Made by a program: the position numbers and the translations under genes
The notes under the pieces: model-generated
Databases searched by the model: none
What the model was told of the DNA's origin: nothing
Seen by the model: only the letters and a program-made list of their open reading frames with translations
Shown: positions 9,562-16,086 of the stretch, one piece after another
Layout: each line of letters opens with the position of its first letter
Numbering within the stretch: the first letter of the stretch is position 1
Assembly (NCBI GenBank): GCA_031291845.1
Contig: JARLIH010000103.1
Coordinates: forward strand, 1 to 40,666
DNA from: Isosphaeraceae bacterium
GTDB taxonomy: Bacteria > Planctomycetota > Planctomycetia > Isosphaerales > Isosphaeraceae
DNA: 40,666 nt
Reading direction: 5' to 3'

Positions 9562-9777
9562 TCCCCGAAGTGCGTGACGAAGCTCCGGTTGTTGGTGACG
9601 AGCGCCTCTTCCACGAGCTCCGGGCGTTTCACGATCGCCGCGCGCCGAGGACCCAGCCGGATCGACACGCGGTCGCCGTACTCGCGCAGCGGTCGAAGAA
9701 CGCGAGCCGGCCGCGCCGGAATTCCGGCAGGTTGCCCGTGAGCCAGTTCCCCTTCGGACCGGGAGGAGACAGTCGTG
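9562..9777 (-). pseudogene. cytochrome P450 N-terminal fragment, copy B
   Basis: On the minus strand: LSPPGPKGNWLTGNLPEF, RRGRLAFFDRCA, then a frameshift into REYGDRVSIRLGPRRAAIV and LVEEALVTNNRSFVTHFG, where the hairpin at 9512-9561 cuts it off. The opening PPGPKG hinge is the usual P450 N-terminus. Over 175 gap-free bases (9566-9740 against 7648-7822) I count 12 differences from copy A, and both copies carry the same frameshift between the A of RCA/RYA and REYGD. The copies therefore probably descend from one already broken gene. Confidence 0.85.
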
Positions 9778-9869
9778 CCGGTTCCCATGTGATCGTCACT
9801 GGATTGCTCCCGATCGTGGGTCATTCCAAAAAGGGCCGGCGGCTCGTCCGTCACGACCGAGCCGGGGCG

Positions 9870-10820
9870 TCACGGTGCGGCTTTTGGGGCAGTCTTCAGG
9901 TGCTTCTCGAAGAACTCGCAGACCCTGAGATAAAGCGCTCGCGGGCTGGGATCGCCCAGGGGACTGAGGCCGTGGCCCCAGTTCTTGAGGCGGATGATGG
10001 TCACGTCGACGCCCGCTTTCTTCAAGGCTTCGTACAAGCGTTCGGACTGGTCCGGCGGGACGACTTGATCCTGGTCGCCGTGGATGATCAGGAACGGGGG
10101 ATCGTCGGCCGAGACGTACGTTACGGGACTGGCGGCGCGGGCTTCAGCCTGCTTGTCGGCGAGCGCGCCGCCGAGGAGCCGGCCGACGTCCGAGCGCGCC
10201 TGCGCCTCTGGGTGGCCCGGATCGAACCGTGTGAAATCAGCCGGCCCGAAGAAATCGCAGACGGCCTGCACGCGGATCGGTTGATCGGTGTGGGTGCCGA
10301 CGACGTCCCATTCTTTTTGGTCGTTGGCCGTGCCCATGAGGGCGGCGAGGTGGCCCCCCGCGGAGGCGCCCCAGACGCCGATACGCTGGGGATCAATGTG
10401 ATATTTTGACGCGTTGGCGCGCAGCCAGCGGAGCGCCGCGCGGCAGTCTTCGATCTGGGCCGGGAAGGGGGCGACGCCGGTCAAACGGTAGTCGATGCTC
10501 GCCACGACGTAACCGCGCCCGGAAAAGAAGAGGCCGGGGCACGGCGTCTTGCTCCCTTCGCTCCAGCCGCCGCCGTGAAGCCAGACGAGCAAAGGCAAGG
10601 GCTTGGCGGGATTGTCGGGCACGTACACGTCGAGCTTGAGGCTCAATTCGCCCACCCGCGCATACTCGATGTCGCGCTCGACCTTGAGCCCGCCGAGAAT
10701 GCCCGGGAGCTGGGGGCGCTTCTCGGTGTCTTTGGCTTTCTCTTGCTGGGCCGACGCCGCGGCGCACCAGGTGAAAACGAGGGTCAAGGCCAGGCCGACC
10801 GTACAGAACCGCAGTTTCAT
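9870..10820 (-). CDS. secreted alpha/beta hydrolase (esterase/lipase, BD-FAE-like)
   Basis: 316 residues from ATG 10820, which has AAGGGGA upstream and opens a signal peptide (MKLRFCTVGLALTLVFTW, cleavage near ASA-QQ at 24). The fold markers are all present: oxyanion-hole HGGGW at 82-86, nucleophile Ser153 in GASAGG, acid Asp251 in HGDQDQVVPP and His283 in WGHG. This matches the carboxylesterase group that planctomycetes use on plant polysaccharide esters. The substrate is not determined. It is an intact gene among fragments, transcribed towards the P450 fragment. Confidence 0.9.
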   Translation of the reverse strand: MKLRFCTVGLALTLVFTWCAAASAQQEKAKDTEKRPQLPGILGGLKVERDIEYARVGELSLKLDVYVPDNPAKPLPLLVWLHGGGWSEGSKTPCPGLFFSGRGYVVASIDYRLTGVAPFPAQIEDCRAALRWLRANASKYHIDPQRIGVWGASAGGHLAALMGTANDQKEWDVVGTHTDQPIRVQAVCDFFGPADFTRFDPGHPEAQARSDVGRLLGGALADKQAEARAASPVTYVSADDPPFLIIHGDQDQVVPPDQSERLYEALKKAGVDVTIIRLKNWGHGLSPLGDPSPRALYLRVCEFFEKHLKTAPKAAP

Positions 10821-10964
10821 CGCGATTCCCCTTCTTCGAGAGCGATCGCGCAACATGTTAGCCAGGCCCGGCCCTGGACCGCAACCGGACGGTGCTCCCC
10901 TCGGGCTGTTTCGCTCCCGGCAAACTGAGCCCGGCAGGGCGCTTTGGAGTGCGGCGGCTTGGTT

Positions 10965-10994
10965 AAAAGGTGCCATTCATTCCGACACCTTTTC
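10965..10994. repeat. short copy of the palindromic repeat
   Basis: AAAAGGTG (10965-10972) and CACCTTTT (10986-10993) face each other across 13 bases. Only the outer arms of the family remain. It lies immediately before the IS4-type transposase remnant. Confidence 0.65.
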
Positions 10995-11029
10995 TCCCCC
11001 GGGGTGCGACCTGGTCCAAACGTTGATCC

Positions 11030-11183
11030 ACTGCGTCTTGCTCATGGCGGTTCTCGTCGCGTCGGCAAGCGGCCCGACCGTGTGGAACCGCGCGTGATCA
11101 AACGTCGCCCCAAGCCGCACGACGTGCTCAGCACGTCATGCGCCGAAGCCCGCGCCGCACTTTTTGCCCGCCGCAACAGGTAA
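11030..11183 (+). pseudogene. IS4-type transposase C-terminal remnant
   Basis: The last ~40 residues read RRVGKRPDRVEPRVIKRRPK, then PHDVLSTSCAEARAALFARR and a stop. A tail of the type RPxRxEPRxxKRRPKPH..L is typical of IS4-family DDE transposases. Everything upstream, including the DDE residues, is gone, and the left edge of the remnant is close to the repeat copy at 10965-10994. Inactive. Confidence 0.7.
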
Positions 11184-11243
11184 CTCCAGACGCCACCAGC
11201 GGCGGTGTCATTCGTGCTAGGGCTTAAAAGCCTCTCCGAATTC

Positions 11244-12170
11244 TCAAGACGCTGGTGGATTAAGTGTGGTGGTAAACGACCAAGTGAAAAACGGTTGCTG
11301 CGTCAATGTCGTATGGACGAAGTCACCGTCGATTCCAGAGAAAAACTGTGAGTTGTAGAAAACGTCCATGGCCGCCGACGCGGGCACGGTAAACTGAACC
11401 GTGAAGGTGCTGACGCCGCTCTCGGCCCCAAAGTTGGCGTTACTTGCCATGACGGTTCCGGTCGAGGGATTCGTCGCCGTGATTCCCGTGCCCAAGGTGG
11501 GGCCATTGGGGTCGCCTCCCGTCACATTCAAGTATGGCGATCGAAAGTCCAGAGCGAAACCGTCGACAAATCCGTTCTGCGGGGGCGTCATGCTTGCCGT
11601 GAAACTGACAGTGGCCGTGTCGCCTGCGAGCGTCGGATTGCTCGGATCCTGCACGACGTAATGCAGGAACCCGTTCGTGTACGCATTCGTGTATTGATCG
11701 AAATCTGTTGAGTTAAAAGCGTATTCTCCTGTAGTCTCGAAGTGGTCAGTGTGTGCATGGCTAACGTTGATGCTAAACGCCGCCGTATTGGAGCTCCCGC
11801 TCGTCGGACCAGTCACCTGGCTTGTGACAATGCCCTGCTCTTGTGCCCGAACATAGTCAACGCCGTCGGGATCCGGATCGGTGTAGTCGAGAATCGACGT
11901 TGCACCAGCGCCCGCCGTGCCGTTGCCTCCAACGCCAATCCAAGTGGACTGTCCGAGGGGGGCCCCGAGAATGTTGGTACTCGACGCCCCGGCCTCGAGC
12001 GGCCATCCCGAACCGTCCCAATTGTCGAAATAGGGCGTCGCCTGATAGAAAGCCGGGGCAGCAAGTGATTTCGGCTCAAGTGCCCAGGGGGATGTCTGTC
12101 CAAGCGTCGACGGCGCAAAGCGAGGCTTGGGGTGCTTTCGGTTCTTCAATGTGCGAACGCTGCCGAACAT
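11244..12170 (-). CDS. hypothetical Ser/Thr/Gly/Asn-rich protein
   Basis: 308 residues from ATG 12170, chosen because GGAGA stands eight bases upstream. The protein has a short basic start (VRTLKNRKHPKPRFAP), no evident signal peptide, then a sequence rich in Ser, Thr, Gly, Asn and Asp with beta-type alternation (GDTATVSFTASMTPPQNGFV, TVQFTVPASAAMDVFYN). Such composition is typical of extracellular or surface beta-sandwich proteins, and the atypical start may be one of the poorly understood planctomycete export leaders. No family recognised. Third-position GC is lower than in its neighbours by eye, a possible sign of transfer. In-frame starts at 12221 and 12245 remain possible. Confidence 0.65.
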   Translation of the reverse strand: MFGSVRTLKNRKHPKPRFAPSTLGQTSPWALEPKSLAAPAFYQATPYFDNWDGSGWPLEAGASSTNILGAPLGQSTWIGVGGNGTAGAGATSILDYTDPDPDGVDYVRAQEQGIVTSQVTGPTSGSSNTAAFSINVSHAHTDHFETTGEYAFNSTDFDQYTNAYTNGFLHYVVQDPSNPTLAGDTATVSFTASMTPPQNGFVDGFALDFRSPYLNVTGGDPNGPTLGTGITATNPSTGTVMASNANFGAESGVSTFTVQFTVPASAAMDVFYNSQFFSGIDGDFVHTTLTQQPFFTWSFTTTLNPPAS

Positions 12171-12849
12171 AAGATGATTCTCCGATTGGTCGCGAGCCGA
12201 CTGAACATCGAGTCCATACGTCATCGCCCTGGGATCCGTCCTCACGAGGAAAATAGCTGTGAAGTCGTAAGGAAATCAAGACGGTTCCAAAAAGCGAAGT
12301 GTTGTAACGATGCTCGTTTTGCACCGAAGTGGTACGGTCCACGCAGCGCGAGCCACCCGTCCGGCTATATTAATGACGATTCTGGTTCATGAAGTCAAAA
12401 GAGGAGTCGGTGACTATTAAATGAAGACGTCGTCGCGGGCAAGCCCGGACGATGTGTACGGAGCGGCAATAAATGCCACGCACAAAATCTAGGAAAGTAG
12501 CCCGATCTCAGAGCACAAAGCCAAGATCACAGTGGGAAACGTTTCCTGACGCCTTTTCGCCCTTTTTGACACCTTTTCGCCCTTTGTGTCCCCATCTCGC
12601 GGATGATCCTGTTTTGCAACGTTCCGATGACCGGCCGCAATCGGCGCATTCGCGGGCATCCGGTCAATTCCCCTCCCTCTCTCCGGAACAGATGAGGTCG
12701 CTTCCAGGCCGGCAATTACCTGCGATGTGGCCAGCCCCCATCATGCGACAATGTGCCTTGAGCCTGGCCGAGGGGCAGGGAATTCCCGTCGGTTTGCCAC
12801 GAGTCCACTGAGGGTCGCCACAGCATGAACTGCTGACGGCGCAGGGGCT
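12171..12849. other. gene-free stretch with two repeat half-sites
   Basis: About 680 bases without a supported gene. Two half-copies of the palindromic repeat lie in direct orientation at 12543-12562 (TTCCTGACGCCTTTTCGCCC) and 12566-12582 (TTGACACCTTTTCGCCC). The left part is the upstream region of the 11244-12170 gene. The open frame 12473-12811 (plus) spans these repeats and is not credible. Confidence 0.5.
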
Positions 12850-13266
12850 TTAGCGGCCATCCCGACGCCGCATTTGCTCTTCGAACTCCAACCCCTGGGC
12901 CTGTAGCCGCTTGACTTCCAGCAGCAAGTCGTCCGCGCGCTGTCGGAAGAACCATCGCACCAGCGCGACCGCCCCGGCGAGGCACAAGAACCCGGCCGTG
13001 GCAGGGAACCAGGCCGACGCGAGGGTCGAACCCCCGACCAGGAGGTAGACGAGCATCAGCCCGAACAGGACCGCGAGGGGAAAGAGGACGACCGCTCCCA
13101 GGGTCGTCAACACGGCGCGGACGACGTCCGCCCACCACTTGCGCCGACGCAGTTGCTCCAACAAGACATCGACCTCCTCCCGGTAGCCGGCGAGCTTCTC
13201 GGAGGGCGGCCACTGCTTGTCAATCAGACGGTCTCGCAACGGTTCGTCATGGTGTTCCATAGCCAT
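12850..13266 (-). CDS. membrane protein downstream of ECF sigma factor
   Basis: 138 residues with a charged N-terminal region (EKLAGYREEVDVLLEQLRRR), two membrane segments (about 53-77 and 84-105: VLTTLGAVVLFPLAVLFGLM, then FPATAGFLCLAGAVALVRW) and a C-terminal coiled helix (LLLEVKRLQAQGLEFEEQMR). The start overlaps the end of the sigma factor gene by 20 bases (or 14, if ATG 13260 is used), so the two are cotranscribed and coupled. By position it could be the membrane-bound anti-sigma partner, but it lacks a recognisable zinc-binding anti-sigma motif, so this is inference. Confidence 0.75.
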   Translation of the reverse strand: MAMEHHDEPLRDRLIDKQWPPSEKLAGYREEVDVLLEQLRRRKWWADVVRAVLTTLGAVVLFPLAVLFGLMLVYLLVGGSTLASAWFPATAGFLCLAGAVALVRWFFRQRADDLLLEVKRLQAQGLEFEEQMRRRDGR

Positions 13267-13807
13267 CTCGGAGCAGGGTTTCTCTCAAAGCCTTCTTGCC
13301 ATAAAAGACGCGCGACTTGACTGTGCCGACAGGCAAGCCGATCACCGCTGCGATGTCCGCGAGAGGCATGGCCTCCAGGAAGTGGAGGATCAGCACCTCA
13401 CGGTGCCTGGCGTCGAGCGCATCCAGGGCGCAGTGGATCGCGGCCGCGTCCTCGGCCTCAAACTCGTCCTCCTCGGCGGCGGCGTCAGACGTCACGGCCC
13501 GCGCCTGCTCGGCCCGTTCCCGAGCGTCGTCCTGTCGGATTCGGTCCACCACGAGCCCGTGGGCGATGCGGTAAAGCCACGGGCGGAGGCGACGGGGGTC
13601 CTCCAGCCGGCGGATCGTCCGAAAGGCCCGAAGCCAGATCTCTTGGAGGACATCGAGCGCCCGCTCGTCATCACGCAGGAGCTTGGCGAGATAGTAGAGT
13701 AGGGGGCGCTCCATCTCTCGGATGAGTTCCTCGAACGCCTCCGGCCACCCGCGCTGACATCCGAGTGCCAGCCACTCGTCCCGTGCCAAACGCGCTGCGC
13801 TCTGCAT
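13247..13807 (-). CDS. ECF-type RNA polymerase sigma factor
   Basis: 186 residues from ATG 13807. Region 2 is seen in RPLLYYLAKLLRDDERALDV, LQEIWLRAFRTIRRLEDP and RPWLYRIAHGLVVDRIR. A variable acidic linker follows (SDAAAEEDEFEAEDAA). Region 4 is LDARHREVLILHFLEAMPLA and VIGLPVGTVKSRVFYGKKAL, with the helix-turn-helix for the -35 element. The family directs RNA polymerase to stress or envelope promoters and is normally held by an anti-sigma factor. Its downstream neighbour overlaps it and is a two-helix membrane protein. A longer frame to 13927 adds residues unlike the family. Confidence 0.93.
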   Translation of the reverse strand: MQSAARLARDEWLALGCQRGWPEAFEELIREMERPLLYYLAKLLRDDERALDVLQEIWLRAFRTIRRLEDPRRLRPWLYRIAHGLVVDRIRQDDARERAEQARAVTSDAAAEEDEFEAEDAAAIHCALDALDARHREVLILHFLEAMPLADIAAVIGLPVGTVKSRVFYGKKALRETLLRDGYGTP

Positions 13808-14102
13808 GTACCCCCCCGGTGGAATGGACCGGCCGAAGGGCGGTCCGGCCCATCGCCGTCCCTTACCTATAGAGTCGGAGCAGACCTGCCCGAGGTTCAA
13901 CGGCCAGGCGCAGCCGCGTGTCCCCACGACGAGAAGGCCGGAGTGATTGCCCGGCGACTGCAGAGGGCTGGTGCCCGACTTCCACCGCTTCCGGCCGAGC
14001 GCAACGGTTTACGACGCCGGCCCAGTGCTCTGTCACAGCGAAAAACTGGGATTGGGGAAGCCTCCGCGACCGTCGATGATGGGCGGCACACGGAGGTGTC
14101 CA

Positions 14103-14230
14103 ATGATCAAAAAGTACATCGTTCGTTTGACGGATCAAGAACGGGCCGAACTGGCGGCTGTGATCAAGAGACTGAAAGGGACCAGCGAGAAGGGTTGAAG
14201 GCCGACGCGGGCCGCCCCAATTCGAGGGGC
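14103..14230 (+). pseudogene. IS630-type transposase N-terminal fragment
   Basis: ATG 14103 opens MIKKYIVRLTDQERAELAAV and IKRLKGTSEKG before a stop at 14196-14198. In a second frame the homologous sequence resumes as LKADAGRPN. IS630-family first frames begin just this way (VKKYIVRLTxEER...LKG..KVRRAQILLKADA), so about seven residues (VRRAQIL) were lost with a frameshift. The fragment is cut at 14233 by a copy of the palindromic repeat; the DDE half is absent. Confidence 0.8.
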
Positions 14231-14232
14231 GC

Positions 14233-14285
14233 TGAAAACGTGTCGGGAAGCGTTGATCAACCGCTAAATCGAGTAGCGTCCTGAC
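14233..14285. repeat. diverged copy of the palindromic repeat
   Basis: TGAAAACGTGTCGGGAAGCG, then TTGATCAACCGC and a decayed right arm ending GTCCTGAC. The inner part resembles the element at 7339 (GTGTCGGGAAACGTTGATCAAC). It separates the IS630 fragment from the HEAT-repeat fragment. Confidence 0.65.
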
Positions 14286-14700
14286 CGGAGGAACGCCGAT
14301 CCCGTCCAGGGCCAGTACCCACTTCGAAGTCGTTGCCCTCGGCGTTCTCCAGCACGGCGTTCAGGGCCGGGAGGGCGGCCTTCGCCGCCGGCCCGATCTG
14401 GCCCAGAGCTCGGACGGCGTAATGACGGAGGATCTCGGCGTGCGGCTTATTCTCGGGGTGCTCGATCGCCCGGACGAGCCACGGCACCGCCCCCTGCGCC
14501 GGCGGTCCGATCCTTGCGAGGTCCTCCGCTGCGCACACGCGATCGTTAAAACAGGTGGGTGGGCGATTGTGTATGAAGACTCTCCGCTCCGACAGACAAT
14601 CATACAGCCGACGAATGTCGGTGGCATGCGCTCTGCGCTCCCAAAAGTACGTTGCCTGTCCCTCCCCTTCCTTGCAGAGGCGCTCCAGAGCGGTTACCAT
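14257..14700 (-). CDS. HEAT-repeat protein, C-terminus probably truncated
   Basis: Starting at ATG 14700, the 147-residue frame has a helical opening (MVTALERLCKEGEGQATYFW) and then HEAT/PBS-type repeats: CAAEDLARIGPPAQGAVPWL, VRAIEHPENKPHAEILRHYA, VRALGQIGPAAKAALPALNA. These repeats form a curved helical scaffold for protein contacts. After NDFEV the sequence turns into low-complexity GPGRDRRSSGQDATRFSG, which lies in the decayed repeat copy at 14233-14285, so the original 3' end seems to have been replaced. A TTG start at 14712 is also possible. Probably a gene remnant. Confidence 0.55.
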   Translation of the reverse strand: MVTALERLCKEGEGQATYFWERRAHATDIRRLYDCLSERRVFIHNRPPTCFNDRVCAAEDLARIGPPAQGAVPWLVRAIEHPENKPHAEILRHYAVRALGQIGPAAKAALPALNAVLENAEGNDFEVGTGPGRDRRSSGQDATRFSG

Positions 14701-14785
14701 GGGCTCTGACAACAGTCAAACCTGCAATGGCATCGAGAATCGATGGCACGGGTGAAGTAAGCAGGGCGTTCCCTGGAGAACAGTC

Positions 14786-15160
14786 ATGCCCACCTGCCCA
14801 ATCTGCGGCTCTGCCGTCGTGCCCTGTCCTCACTGCGAAACGGAATTGATGATCGCGTCCTGGATCGAAGCTTCAACGATATCGGTCCCAGCGACCGACA
14901 TCGCGGAGCTGGGCTGTCCTGCTTGTGGTTACGCGGGCGCGATGACGTGCGAGGGGCGGGGGAAGCGCTGCCCTGCGTGTGGCGTGGTCGTCCCCAGACA
15001 CCGAGCTTCTGCAACGTTCCGGGTGACGCAGACGATCGATTGCCCGGAGTGCGGTCGAAGAATCGGCGTTACGGACGAGGACGTCGGCAAGACGGTGATC
15101 TGCCCGGGCTGCTCCTACTTCCTGGGGACGCCACTGCAGTCGTCGGGCAGTGGTCGCTAA
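14786..15160 (+). CDS. zinc-ribbon protein with three metal-binding pairs
   Basis: 124 residues from ATG 14786 with GGAGAA upstream. It has CPICG...CPHC (residues 4-18), CPACG...CPACG (about 44-66) and CPECG...CPGC (about 86-110), spacing of consecutive zinc ribbons. The last ribbon, IDCPECGRRIGVTDEDVGKT then VICPGC, is like the small MJ0042/zinc-ribbon modules common at the start of planctomycete proteins. The role may be nucleic acid or protein contact. Its stop codon (15158-15160) touches the repeat copy starting at 15161, so a C-terminal part may be lost. Confidence 0.75.
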   Translation: MPTCPICGSAVVPCPHCETELMIASWIEASTISVPATDIAELGCPACGYAGAMTCEGRGKRCPACGVVVPRHRASATFRVTQTIDCPECGRRIGVTDEDVGKTVICPGCSYFLGTPLQSSGSGR

Positions 15161-15190
15161 GTGATCAACGGTTCCTCACGCCTATTCGCC
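15161..15190. repeat. half copy of the palindromic repeat
   Basis: GTGATCAACGGTTCCTCACG followed by CCTATTCGCC matches the right arm of the family (TGATCAACGGTTCCTGACGCCTTTTC-like) with a few changes. It directly follows the stop codon of the zinc-ribbon gene and is the last copy seen in the window. Confidence 0.65.
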
Positions 15191-15872
15191 TCCTCTCTTC
15201 TCCTTAGCGAGGTCTCACGCCGGCGCCTTCCAGGCGTGGCACCGGTCTTGCATCTATTCCTTCCCGTCGACGGCCTCGCTGCGCCTCCAGGCCGAGTGTG
15301 AATCTCGATCCAGGACTTCTCATGCCCGCCTCGCACACGTTTTCTCGGCTCCCCGCGTCGGTGGCAGGGCTCGTGGAGTCGCTCGCTCGATTGCGAGCCG
15401 CGACGCTGGTGCTCTCGGGCGCGATCAATCCCGCTTCCGGGGGCGCCATTCTGGGACGACGGACGGGAAGAACGCCCCCGTCAGAATCGCACGCTCGTCC
15501 CGAGACGCCGTTATTCCACGACGGGTCGAAGGCGGAAGCCTGCGCTGAATTCGCCCGCATGGGAAGTCTGTTGCTTGTTTTTAGTCTTTCTATGCTCATG
15601 GGAGGCGAAGATTCCGTCGCTCGGGTCATCCGCCGATTCGGCCGGTTGACGCACCGGAGAGTCTCGACAGTCGGTCGCATCGGGACGAGCGACGCGGCAC
15701 TGCGCGCTCCGATGGGCTCGGCGCTGCGCGGGTCGTTGGCGATCGGCTCATGGAAGATCGACTTGGCTCACCCGCTGCCGAGGCGCGGCTCCGTGGCGAC
15801 GGCCCGGGCGCAACCTCGCAGGGTCACCGGTCTTGTCGCGGTGTGGGAAAGAGAGGGCAAGGGGAGCGTGCA
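15191..15872. other. gene-free stretch
   Basis: About 680 bases. The open frames on both strands (for example 15298-15876 plus and 15204-15680 minus) overlap, have arginine/alanine/serine-rich translations and show no motif. Nothing else recognised. Confidence 0.45.
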
Positions 15873-16023
15873 ATGACGGATGATCACGCCTCGATCCTGG
15901 TCGTCGACGACGACGCGTTGAATCGTGACATGCTCTCCCGGCGCCTTCAAAGGAAAAGCGTATGACGTGCACGTCGCACGCGACGGCAACCACGCCTGGG
16001 AGCTGATCGAGGCACGCGGCTGA
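15873..16023 (+). pseudogene. broken single-domain response regulator
   Basis: ATG 15873 gives ASILVVDDDALNRDMLSRRL then QRKSV and a stop at 15963. In another frame the receiver domain goes on as AYDVHVARDGNHAWELIEARG and stops at 16021-16023. The acidic pocket (DDD) is present, but the phosphorylated Asp, the Thr and the Lys are lost. It closely resembles the intact receiver at 20004-20381 (ILLVEDNELNRDMLSRRLLR). It lies 63 bases before the hybrid kinase and probably was the first gene of the phosphorelay. Confidence 0.8.
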
Positions 16024-16086
16024 TGCGAAAAACGGGGGGTATCGCACGCCGCGTAACGACCGGAGGCGGGCGACGAAGGAGGCGGG

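Noticed and set aside
11221..11232. GGCTT-AA-AAGCC hairpin as terminator of 11244-12170
   Set aside because: Five-base stem without a T-run; too weak to call.
14103..14230. functional IS630 insertion sequence
   Set aside because: Only the first ~40 residues remain, with a deletion and frameshift; no DDE domain and no paired terminal repeats seen.
6862..15190. CRISPR array as the explanation of the repeats
   Set aside because: The copies are irregularly spaced, differ in length and orientation, and enclose genes or gene fragments, not spacers.
15298..15876. 192-residue open frame on the plus strand
   Set aside because: No motif; a frame of similar quality exists on the other strand; it ends inside the broken receiver gene.
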